Positions 1 through 7,103 of a stretch of DNA of 48,791 bases are shown here, in pieces; the first letter of the stretch is position 1, and the number at the start of each line of letters is the position of its first letter. The DNA is from Verrucomicrobiaceae bacterium (GTDB lineage: Bacteria > Verrucomicrobiota > Verrucomicrobiia > Verrucomicrobiales > Verrucomicrobiaceae), in contig JAIBCL010000045.1 of the NCBI GenBank assembly GCA_019694165.1, positions 1 to 48,791 on the forward strand, read 5' to 3'. A program made the translations under genes and the position numbers. The notes beneath the pieces are model-generated. The model was given only the letters and a program-made list of their open reading frames with translations. It was not told the DNA's origin and did not search any database.

Positions 1-2
1 TC

Positions 3-83
3 GAAACCTTCTACAACCCCGTGCGCCTTCACAGCGCCCTGGGCTTCCAGTCACCCGCCTCCTTCGAACAATCCATCCAATAA
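3..83 (+). CDS. IS3-family transposase, C-terminal end only (cut by window edge)
   Basis: The first 26 codons in frame 3 read to a TAA stop and carry the typical end of an IS3-group integrase-type transposase: FYNPVRLHSALGF, then SPASFE. In complete elements this is the tail of the DDE (rve) domain of OrfB. The rest lies outside the window. The AT-richer stretch after the stop (about 84-125) probably holds the right inverted repeat of the element, but the left end is not visible, so its limits cannot be fixed. Confidence 0.8.
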   Translation, partial: ETFYNPVRLHSALGFQSPASFEQSIQ

Positions 84-136
84 AACCAACCCAACTTTCC
101 GTGTCCTCGTTTTCGAAGAAAGATCAATTCATGGTA

Positions 137-1888
137 CTACTTCCCCTTCTCAATGCCCATTCCAGTTAGCTTCTCGCCCAGTTTGTCCTGCACCCCTGTG
201 CCGCTCTTGTATTCGTGAACGAGCTTATTGACGTGAAGGATCTTCACAACCACGCCCATAACATCGTCCGACTTGTTCGCGCGGCTCCGGTCTTTGGTGA
301 TGTAGCCGGACTGGAGCTTGGCGGACAGGGTCTCGAAGTTTTTCCCTTCCACTTCGATCGTCTGGTTGTTCTTGATCAAGGGAAGCGGTTTTGATCCGGT
401 CGGAAAGGCGTAATCGTCCTGTGACTTGTCCCGGTCCAGCTTGATCTGCACTTGATAGATCATCGTCAGGCCCGCCAAGTCTTTTCCGCTGTTGTTAGTC
501 ACTTTGAATTTCGGTGTCCACGTTGTCACCTTACCCTCATAGCCCTGAGCTACTTTTTTGGGAGCCACGGACACCTGCGATTTGCTCCAGCCAACATTGA
601 AACGGTAGTTCTGAGGAGCGGCCAATTTGTCTGTCATCCCGTCGAGCACTGAATCCACCAAACTGCGGGCCATTAGGGTAGTGTCCTTTTTCAGCAGCTC
701 AGTGACGAAGGCGTTGTCCACTTCGCTCAGTCTGTCCCTCGGCACGCTGTATTCCTTTCCGTCCGCCATCTGGAGAACCACATCCTTGCCAAGAAGCTTT
801 ACAAAGGTTGCTTCGATCTTCTTCCCGCCCCTGCTGGTCCAGGAACGCGAGTCGTTGGCCGGCCCTTTTCTCGGTGCCCAGTTCACTTGCAACAGGCGGA
901 TCGAATTGTCTCCATTCATTGGATATAGTGGGTTCCGGTCGAGGTTGGTATGATAACCGCTGCCGACAGCCATCCATTTTCCGTCCGGGCTGAACGCGAT
1001 GCATGAACATTGGCCCTGGGATAAGGTGAGCTGCTTTTTGATCTCCCCCGTCCTGGGATCCCATAGCTTTACATGCCCGGTTGTATCGGCCGTGGCCAAC
1101 ATGCTTCCATCCGCTGTCCATGCGATGTCATCCACAAAAGCCGGACTGGTCCGCAACTTCACTGGCTTGGCACCATCCTTGATGTCGCACACTTCAGGAT
1201 ACTCCGTTTGCCCACCGGCTAACATGCTGCCATCGGGGCTCACCACCAGTTCATCCTGTCGCACGGAAAATGGCAGCCTCAGGACCGGCTCGCTCTGACC
1301 CACGACATAAATTTCCACGCGCTTTCCGGTTTCGCTTGCAACTGCAAGCCGTCCGTCTGGTAGAAATTGCACGTCAGCCACGCCTTCCGCTGGGTCCATT
1401 TGGGAGACAACACGCTTGTCATCCAGTGCAACGACCGAAACTCTTTTCGGTCGCCCCACCACTGCGCCCCACTTCCCGTCTTCACTCACGGAGGCAAACC
1501 ACAAAGGGTTTCCGTCAAAAGTCTTCAAAGGTACGCGGTCCATTTCGATCAGCGGCAGCGAGCCCGTGAGCACCTCGCTGTTGAATGCAATGCAGAAGCG
1601 AGTACCTCCTGAGTAGAGGCAAAAGTCCCGCGGGTAACCGTTTTTTCCCAGAATGCTTTTCGAGATGAGCATCTGGCCTTTTACCGCATCCCAAACCGCC
1701 AGATTGCCTTCAAAGTCCACGGACGTCAGTCGGCCGTCTTGGTGCCAGGCCAGCTTTCTAGCCGCCTTCGTTAATCCTTTCAGCACTACCATCTTTGACG
1801 CAGGCAGTTCTTCAACCTCACCGGACACCCGATGCGGCGTAACCACGGTCAGAAACACGAAGGCGAGGAGGATGCGACTTGGGTTCAT
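137..1888 (-). CDS. Secreted WD40-repeat protein with SHD1 domain
   Basis: A 583-residue protein. The start is taken at the ATG before NPSRILLAFVFLTVV, which gives a clean signal peptide; an earlier in-frame start adds 26 unlikely residues. Residues about 40-340 form WD40-type beta-propeller blades with SPDGKWMAVGSG and TADGSMLATADTTGHVKLWD as the clearest blades. Residues about 348-400 (RSWTSRGGKKIEATFVKL, then DGKEYSVPRDRLSEVD) match the SLA1-homology SHD1 domain often found in planctomycete and verrucomicrobial exported proteins. The C-terminal 180 residues are beta-rich and unassigned. Substrate and partners are unknown; binding or scaffolding in the periplasm is inferred. It stands alone between transposon fragments. 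Confidence 0.8.
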   Translation of the reverse strand: MNPSRILLAFVFLTVVTPHRVSGEVEELPASKMVVLKGLTKAARKLAWHQDGRLTSVDFEGNLAVWDAVKGQMLISKSILGKNGYPRDFCLYSGGTRFCIAFNSEVLTGSLPLIEMDRVPLKTFDGNPLWFASVSEDGKWGAVVGRPKRVSVVALDDKRVVSQMDPAEGVADVQFLPDGRLAVASETGKRVEIYVVGQSEPVLRLPFSVRQDELVVSPDGSMLAGGQTEYPEVCDIKDGAKPVKLRTSPAFVDDIAWTADGSMLATADTTGHVKLWDPRTGEIKKQLTLSQGQCSCIAFSPDGKWMAVGSGYHTNLDRNPLYPMNGDNSIRLLQVNWAPRKGPANDSRSWTSRGGKKIEATFVKLLGKDVVLQMADGKEYSVPRDRLSEVDNAFVTELLKKDTTLMARSLVDSVLDGMTDKLAAPQNYRFNVGWSKSQVSVAPKKVAQGYEGKVTTWTPKFKVTNNSGKDLAGLTMIYQVQIKLDRDKSQDDYAFPTGSKPLPLIKNNQTIEVEGKNFETLSAKLQSGYITKDRSRANKSDDVMGVVVKILHVNKLVHEYKSGTGVQDKLGEKLTGMGIEKGK

Positions 1889-2039
1889 GGGGGAAGCATT
1901 GGTGGACTGTGACGCCAAAATCAGATGCGTGATGCTCATGAAACAACGAGCAAAAATAAAAGACAAGCATAATGGTAGCGCGAGAGACGCTAGCCTGGAT
2001 TATTCACGGAGGCAAAAAAGAGGCTGAGAACGGCGCGCA

Positions 2040-2273
2040 TTGAACCATCAATGCGAGGTGACTAAACCATTGCCGAACCCAGCCGACGCCGAGTTAATCC
2101 CCGAGTTCATCGAGACGCAACTGCCCTCTGGCACCCGCGTGCAGTTTTGTTTCGACGAGCCTCTGCTCTCCAGTGATGCGGGCTTGCTCCTGCTTGCTGA
2201 TCATCTCAAGGGCAGTGGCGACATCGCACGCGTCGCCGCAGCGCTGGCTCCGAAGCTCAAGGCCGCCACGCCT
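2040..2273 (+). pseudogene. IS1380-family transposase, N-terminal fragment
   Basis: About 78 codons resemble the start of IS1380-group DDE transposases, mainly VQFCFDEPLLSSDAGLLLLA followed by a helical stretch ending KLKAA. Complete family members run to roughly 430-500 residues and contain the catalytic DDE triad, none of which is here. The reading frame continues into repeated GAAACGGGGTCAG motifs, so the gene has been cut and replaced by repeat DNA at about 2274. The family assignment rests on this one motif and is fairly good, not certain. Confidence 0.6.
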
Positions 2274-2274
2274 G

Positions 2275-2597
2275 GAAACGGGGTCAGGAAACGGGGTCAG
2301 AGGAAACGGGGTCAGGCTGCAACTGGCTAGGAAACGGAGGAAACGGGGTCAGAAACGGGGTCAGGCTGCAACTGAAACGGGGTCAGGCTGCAACTGGCTG
2401 ACAAACTATTGGCGCTCATTGTTTGGTGGCATCGGCTTCGGCAAGAAAGGTTTTCAACTCCTCAGGCACCTTCTTGAGCGCCTCCTTCACGTCAAGCCGG
2501 CGAAGCTGCTAGCTCACATTCGCCGCTGATTTCATCTCCAGTTTCTCCGCCAGCCACTCCAGGAAACGGGGTCAAGGAAACGGGGAAACGGGGTCAG
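2275..2597. repeat. Array of about ten GAAACGGGGTCAG motifs
   Basis: Full or near-full copies start at 2275, 2288, 2303, 2340, 2352, 2374, 2563 and 2585, with degenerate copies at 2331 and 2577. Several are followed by GCTGCAACTGGCT. The complement, AGCCAGTTGCAGC then CTGACCCCGTTTC, resembles repeat ends next to REP-associated tyrosine transposases. Spacing is irregular and there are no unique spacers of constant length, so this is not a CRISPR array. Confidence 0.85.
2375..2560. repeat. 186-bp direct repeat, copy 1
   Basis: This stretch is repeated at 2586-2771 with an offset of exactly 211 bp and one visible difference (A at 2511, G at 2722). It contains the 3' end of a minus-strand transposase-like gene. 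The boundaries of both copies coincide with GAAACGGGGTCAG motifs, which suggests that recombination between motifs made the duplication. Confidence 0.9.
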
Positions 2598-2771
2598 GCT
2601 GCAACTGGCTGACAAACTATTGGCGCTCATTGTTTGGTGGCATCGGCTTCGGCAAGAAAGGTTTTCAACTCCTCAGGCACCTTCTTGAGCGCCTCCTTCA
2701 CGTCAAGCCGGCGAAGCTGCTGGCTCACATTCGCCGCTGATTTCATCTCCAGTTTCTCCGCCAGCCACTCC
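2586..2771. repeat. 186-bp direct repeat, copy 2
   Basis: Second copy of the repeat at 2375-2560. This copy keeps about 15 more codons of the minus-strand transposase-like frame on its upstream side, so it is probably the parent copy. Confidence 0.9.
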
Positions 2772-2820
2772 TGCGACACCACCGTCGGCCGCCATTGCAC
2801 ATCCGCCAGCAGCACCTTCC
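2627..2820 (-). pseudogene. C-terminal remnant of a Y1/REP-associated-type transposase
   Basis: About 62 residues ending in a TGA stop at 2627. The stretch VSQEWLAEKLEMKSAANVSQ is typical of the helix-turn-helix-like tail found after the HUH (Y1) domain in transposases of the IS200-like/RAYT type in this phylum. The catalytic HUH domain is missing: upstream of about 2820 the frame has no similarity and soon meets a stop. A shorter second copy, ending at 2416, lies in the duplicated 186-bp block. The link to REP-like motifs on both sides fits the assignment, but without the catalytic domain it stays tentative. Confidence 0.5.
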
Positions 2821-3268
2821 GTGAATCGGAACCTACGAGTGTCGGACTGATTCAGTTCTTGTGAAATAAGAGGGTGGCTGTTCAGCGACCCTCTTGGACG
2901 AAGTTGTTGTGGGGTTGGGGCAAAAAAGGAGCTTATTGCTCCGAAAAAAGGGGTGGTGTCAATAAGCCGATTGAAGCGAAAAGCCAGCCGGATCTCAAAC
3001 CTTGGGTGATGAGAGTTGTCGAGGGCAGCGGGTTCACCGCAGGTCTTGATGACTTTGCGCGCGCGGCGCGACCGGGAATCATGGATCAACCTCCAACCGC
3101 AGGAGTGCCGAGCGCTGATCGGCGGGGAAATTGGGCGTGGGTTTCTCGTCCATCACCTGGTTCAGGGTCCTCGCAGCCTATTTCAGCGCCCATGGGCGGG
3201 CCGTCCTCACTACGGCGGGGCGGATTTTCCGTGGCGGGTCTGGCAAACGCGGATTCTTGCCTGCCGCT
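2821..3268. other. Intergenic stretch without a recognisable gene
   Basis: Open frames exist here on both strands, but none shows a recognisable domain or a convincing start. It lies between transposon debris and the 3' end of the acyl-modification operon and may hold decayed mobile-element sequence. Confidence 0.5.
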
Positions 3269-4213
3269 TCAATCGTGATCGGCCAGTGCTTGCGCCAGTG
3301 CGCTGGTGAGTTTCACGGCGCCATCGGGGTTGAGGTGTGCGCCGTCGTGGAAGTCGCGGGGGGTGATGCCGGGGACGCGGCGGAGGTCGATCCAGCGGGC
3401 GGCGGATTCCTGGATGACTGCGATGCGTGAGCCGGGCACATCGTAGGGAGTGACGGAGGGCAGCGTGACGACGATCGCGCGGGTGTGCGCGGCCTTCAGA
3501 TCAGCGAGCAAGGCGGCGAGCCGGGCGGAGCCTTCGCTGTGCGGCGCGCTGAGGGCGGCGCTGGCGGCCATGGCGCCGAGCACTTCGCGATTGTGCGGCA
3601 TGAGCATGTCGAGCACGCGGCGCTGGACGCGCTCGCGATGGACGAAGGAGAGCGATGCTTTGGCCAGGAGAAACTCCAGGCGGCTTTCGAGTGAATGAAG
3701 TTCGCCCGAGAGGAAGGCGGGCGTGTCTTTGGCCGAGACAAAGCAGCCGGCCGAGATGACGGGCTTCGGTGCGATGTCGTCGAAGTGCGACTTCGCGCCG
3801 CACACGAGCACGAGGTCCGGTTGCTTCACCGGCGGAGCGAAGTAGCGGCGCCACGCCCAGCGCCACACGCCGATGTTCCCGCCGTCGGGATAAAAAAAGT
3901 GAATGCGCGTGGAGCGGCGACCGACGGCGTCGAGCTGCCGGGCAAGCAGCGTGGCGTCGATGCCGGCGCGCGCGGAGGAATTGCCGAGCACGAGCACGTC
4001 GCGGGCTCTGGTTCCGTCGTCGAGCCGGGCCGCGACTTCGGGCGCGCCGCGGATGTGCGCGATGTCCACCGAGAGCCGGCGCTCCGTGAGGCGGATGCCG
4101 GCTTCCGCCAGCAGGAAGACGACCGCGAGCGCCACGAGCACCTTCCACTCGTCGCGCGCCGCCGATGCACCTGCCGCGGCCGCGCCGCTAGAACTGGAAG
4201 TAGATGAACTCAT
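3269..4213 (-). CDS. Membrane-anchored SGNH/GDSL-type protein (acyltransfer partner)
   Basis: A 314-residue protein with one N-terminal membrane segment (about 24-38), so the rest probably faces the periplasm. The SGNH block I motif is seen as VLVLGNSSARAG (Ser79), and the block V motif as DFHDGAHLNPDG near the end (Asp290 and His293). These three residues are the expected catalytic set of SGNH esterases or acetyltransferases. The start chosen overlaps the MBOAT gene by 26 bp; upstream alternatives only lengthen the overlap. MBOAT/SGNH pairs are known from alginate O-acetylation (AlgI with AlgJ/AlgX) and teichoic acid D-alanylation (DltB with DltD), which suggests that it completes transfer of the acyl group to a glycan. 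The target polymer is unknown. Confidence 0.75.
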   Translation of the reverse strand: MSSSTSSSSGAAAAGASAARDEWKVLVALAVVFLLAEAGIRLTERRLSVDIAHIRGAPEVAARLDDGTRARDVLVLGNSSARAGIDATLLARQLDAVGRRSTRIHFFYPDGGNIGVWRWAWRRYFAPPVKQPDLVLVCGAKSHFDDIAPKPVISAGCFVSAKDTPAFLSGELHSLESRLEFLLAKASLSFVHRERVQRRVLDMLMPHNREVLGAMAASAALSAPHSEGSARLAALLADLKAAHTRAIVVTLPSVTPYDVPGSRIAVIQESAARWIDLRRVPGITPRDFHDGAHLNPDGAVKLTSALAQALADHD

Positions 4214-5624
4214 TGGTGTTTTCCGGCGGCAGGAACCAGATGGCGAGCGCCATGACGATGTACGCGAGCGCACGCCACTGCCAGCGGACCTTTAGCAGCG
4301 CGAGCATGTCGCCCTTTTGCTCCAGCCAGCACTCGAAGATGACGAGCGGCGCGGTGAAGAAGGCGAGGTACGCGAATCCATACGAGGCGAGCGCGGAGCC
4401 GTGCCAGCGGGTGCCGAGCGCGGTGAAGAAATCCTCCGCCTGCGCGATGCCCGTGGAGCGGAACAGAATCATGCCGGCGCAAACGAGGTGGAAGGTCAGC
4501 AGCATGAAAGGGATGCGCCGCGCCCAGCCGGCGCGCGCGTCCGGCTCCTCGAACCAGCCGGCGCGCGCGAGCCACACCTGCGCGCAGAGATACAGGCCGT
4601 GGAGCAGGCCCCAGGCGACGAAGGTCCATGCCGCGCCGTGCCACGCGCCGCTGGCGAGCTGCACGATGAGGGTGACCGCATAGACCTTGCCCACGCCCTT
4701 GAGCGGGCTGGTGGTCATGAGCGGCATGAAGAGGTAGTCGCGCAGCCAGGTGGAGAGGCTGATGTGCCAGCGCTGCCAGAACATCTGCGGCGACGTGGCG
4801 AAGAAGGGCAGGCGGAAATTCCACATCAGCTCAAAGCCCAGCCAGCGCGCGATTCCCTGCGCCATGGAGCTGTAGCCGGCGAAGTCGCAGTAGATTTGAA
4901 ACGCGAAAGCGTAGGCGCCTGCCAGGGCCTCGAGCGCGGTGATGCGTCCGGGCGGCAGCGAGAAGATGTGATTCACCAGCGCGGCGAGGTTGTCGGCCAC
5001 GACCAGCTTGCGAAAGAAGCCGGTGATCAGGTGATGCAGCCCTTCCTGAAAACGCGCCCAGTCCAGCGCAGGCCGCTGATTGAGGAGCTGTGGCAGCAGC
5101 GCGCCGGGGCGCTCGATGGGACCGGCGAGCAATTGCGGGAAAAAGGAATGGTAGAGCGCGTAGTCGAAGATGCTGCGCACCGGCTGCGTGCGGCGGCGGT
5201 ACACATCGATGGTGTAGCTCAGCGTCTGGAAGGTGTAGAAGGAGATGCCGACGGGCAGCACGATGGTCTTGATCCACGGCGGCACGTCGTGGTGCTCGCC
5301 GAAGAAGCCGATGAGACGGCAGCACTCGCCTGCGAAAAACTTGAGATACTTGAAGAGGAAGAGGACGCCGAGATTCGCGGTGAGCGAGACGAGGAGCAGA
5401 TGCCAGCGCCGCCGGGGTTCAGCAGCGGACCCGAGCGCGCGGCCCACGTTGAAATCCACGATGATGGAGAACCACAGGAGCGGCAGGAAGCGCCAGTCCC
5501 ACCAGCCGTAGAAGACATTGCCGGCGGCGAGGAGCAGCACGTTTTGCCCGCGCAGCCGCAGCCGGCCGTAGGTCAGCCAGAGCAGGGCGAAGAAGACGCC
5601 GAACGTCCAGCTGTTGAACTGCAT
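4188..5624 (-). CDS. MBOAT-family membrane O-acyltransferase
   Basis: A 478-residue polytopic membrane protein of the AlgI/DltB type. Typical features are the family N-terminus (FALLWLTYGRLRLRGQNVLL), the conserved LLAGPIERP segment near 166-173, MFWQRWHISLSTWLRDYLF near 281-299, and the pair of histidines in SGAWHGAAWTF and WGLLHGLYL (His329 and His342), the second being the usual catalytic residue. The start is the ATG of MQFNSWTFG, which begins like other family members. It is the fourth gene of a minus-strand operon and probably takes an acyl group from the carrier protein encoded two genes upstream and passes it across the membrane. The donor in AlgI-type systems is often acetyl; here the neighbours suggest a larger acyl group. 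Confidence 0.93.
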   Translation of the reverse strand: MQFNSWTFGVFFALLWLTYGRLRLRGQNVLLLAAGNVFYGWWDWRFLPLLWFSIIVDFNVGRALGSAAEPRRRWHLLLVSLTANLGVLFLFKYLKFFAGECCRLIGFFGEHHDVPPWIKTIVLPVGISFYTFQTLSYTIDVYRRRTQPVRSIFDYALYHSFFPQLLAGPIERPGALLPQLLNQRPALDWARFQEGLHHLITGFFRKLVVADNLAALVNHIFSLPPGRITALEALAGAYAFAFQIYCDFAGYSSMAQGIARWLGFELMWNFRLPFFATSPQMFWQRWHISLSTWLRDYLFMPLMTTSPLKGVGKVYAVTLIVQLASGAWHGAAWTFVAWGLLHGLYLCAQVWLARAGWFEEPDARAGWARRIPFMLLTFHLVCAGMILFRSTGIAQAEDFFTALGTRWHGSALASYGFAYLAFFTAPLVIFECWLEQKGDMLALLKVRWQWRALAYIVMALAIWFLPPENTNEFIYFQF

Positions 5625-5667
5625 GGAGGCGGAAGCGTGTTGGTGGCGCGGGGCTGCGCGGTCGCCG

Positions 5668-6837
5668 TCAGACCGGACCACCGGTCACGGGCAGATTCAC
5701 GCCGTTCACAAACGAGGCGGCATCGGATGCGAGCCACGCAATGGCCGCCGCGGAATCCGCCGGTGTGGCGAGCCTGCGGCACGGATTCTTCATGGCCTCC
5801 ACTTCCTTCACGCGCTGCGGCACATGCGTGCTGAGGTCCGTGATGGTGAGCGAGGGCGAGACCATGTTCACCGTGATGCCCTGCGGCCCGAGCTCGAGCG
5901 CGGCTGCGCGCGCGAGCCCCCAGAGCGCCTGCTTGGCGGAGATGTAGCCCGCCATGCCGGCAGGCGGAGCACCGAAGAGGTAGGAGGTGCCCATGAAGAT
6001 CACACGGCCGAATTTTCCGGCGGCCATCACTGGTGCCGCGGCGTGCAGCAGCTCCAGCGCGGCGGAGACGTTCACCTGCCAGAACGTGGCGAACTGCGCG
6101 GGGGAAGCCTGCGCGAGCTGCACCGGCGGCACCGGCGTGGTGGCGGCATGGACGAGAACTTCCACACGGCCAAACTTGGCGGCCGCTTCGCCGACGAGCC
6201 GTGTACCCGCCCCGGGCTGCGAGAGATCGGCCGCGAACACGGCGGCCTCGCCACCCTTCGCCCGTATCTCATCCGCCACGGCCTGCGCGGCGGCGACGTT
6301 GGTGTGGCAGTGCACCGCCACCGGCCCGCGGTCCGCCAGCTGGCGGGCGATTTCCGCTCCGATGCCGCGCGATGCGCCGGTCACGAGCGAGACGCGGGGC
6401 TGTCCCGGCTCCACGCGCGGCGCGGCGGCCAGCTTCTGCCCCACTTTGACTTCTGCTTCTCCATTCATGACTTCCTCCTCCTTCATGTTATGTGCGCTGA
6501 ACTTCAACTGCAGCAGGCTCGCGCCCGCCGACCACGAGACGATCTCGACACGCAGGGTGATGTCCTCCCCGACGAAGACGGGCCGCAGCCACCGGAGTCG
6601 ATGCCCCGTCCACAGCGCGCCCGGCCCGGGCACCACCATGCCGATGAGCTTCGACAGATACGCCACCTGGATGGCACCGTGCGCCACTGCGTTGGGGAAT
6701 CCGTACTGGCGCGCCTCGCCCGCATCCATGTGCAGCGGATTGCTGTCGCCGGAGAATTCGGCAAAGCGGCGCACGACATCCGCGTCGAGCCGGAAGCGCT
6801 CGGTGAAAACTTGCCCGGCATGGAAGTCGTGGCTCAT
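5668..6837 (-). CDS. MaoC-like hydratase fused to short-chain dehydrogenase/reductase
   Basis: A 389-residue fusion. Residues 1-130 form a MaoC/hot-dog (R)-hydratase domain with FSGDSNPLHMD (Asp31 and His36 as candidate catalytic residues) and the FPNAVAHG segment. Residues 148-389 form a FabG-like SDR domain: NADPH-binding TGASRGIG (153-160), NVSAA (Asn256), Ser285, and the YISAK motif with Tyr298 and Lys302. It ends in the FVNGVNLPVTGG tail typical of 3-oxoacyl reductases. The pair of activities would interconvert 3-oxo-, 3-hydroxy- and 2-enoyl thioesters, presumably on the ACP encoded 17 bp upstream. Separate hydratase and reductase genes are the norm; a fusion in this order is less common. 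Confidence 0.85.
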   Translation of the reverse strand: MSHDFHAGQVFTERFRLDADVVRRFAEFSGDSNPLHMDAGEARQYGFPNAVAHGAIQVAYLSKLIGMVVPGPGALWTGHRLRWLRPVFVGEDITLRVEIVSWSAGASLLQLKFSAHNMKEEEVMNGEAEVKVGQKLAAAPRVEPGQPRVSLVTGASRGIGAEIARQLADRGPVAVHCHTNVAAAQAVADEIRAKGGEAAVFAADLSQPGAGTRLVGEAAAKFGRVEVLVHAATTPVPPVQLAQASPAQFATFWQVNVSAALELLHAAAPVMAAGKFGRVIFMGTSYLFGAPPAGMAGYISAKQALWGLARAAALELGPQGITVNMVSPSLTITDLSTHVPQRVKEVEAMKNPCRRLATPADSAAAIAWLASDAASFVNGVNLPVTGGPV

Positions 6838-6854
6838 CCGGATGCGCGGCACGT

Positions 6855-7103
6855 TCAGGCTTGTCCCGTCAGCTCGCCGACCATGAGCCGCGTGATCTTG
6901 AAGGAGATCATGTCCATGATCTGCTCCGCCGGGATGGTGATGCCAAACTCGCCCTCGACGGCCATCACGAGACGCAGATGGGCGAGGGAGTCCCACTGGG
7001 GCACGTTGTCGGGCGCTGTCTGGTCATTCACCGCGTCGGCAGCGAGACCAAACACCTGGGCGAAGACGGGGCGGAGACGGGATTCGATGGAATCATTCGG
7101 CAT
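6855..7103 (-). CDS. Acyl carrier protein
   Basis: An 82-residue protein of normal ACP length. The phosphopantetheine site is the serine of WDSLAHLRLV, followed by the acidic helix VEGEFGITIPAEQI and the usual C-terminal MISFKIT helix. The start codon lies inside the end of the FkbH-like gene (ATG at 7103; FkbH stop at 7093), an 11-bp overlap that suggests translational coupling. It probably carries the acyl unit made or loaded by the FkbH-like and MaoC-SDR proteins and presented to the MBOAT protein. Confidence 0.92.
   Translation of the reverse strand: MPNDSIESRLRPVFAQVFGLAADAVNDQTAPDNVPQWDSLAHLRLVMAVEGEFGITIPAEQIMDMISFKITRLMVGELTGQA

Noticed and set aside
2275..2597. CRISPR array
   Set aside because: The repeat is only 13 nt, copies abut or have irregular gaps, and the sequences between them repeat one another.
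2703..3089. 128-codon minus-strand frame upstream of the transposase tail
   Set aside because: It reads the transposase remnant in a wrong frame and has no other similarity; treated as debris.
4317..5834. Long open frame opposite the MBOAT gene
   Set aside because: Arg/Glu/Ala-rich translation with no domain; the other strand encodes a clear MBOAT protein. High GC content gives long antisense frames.
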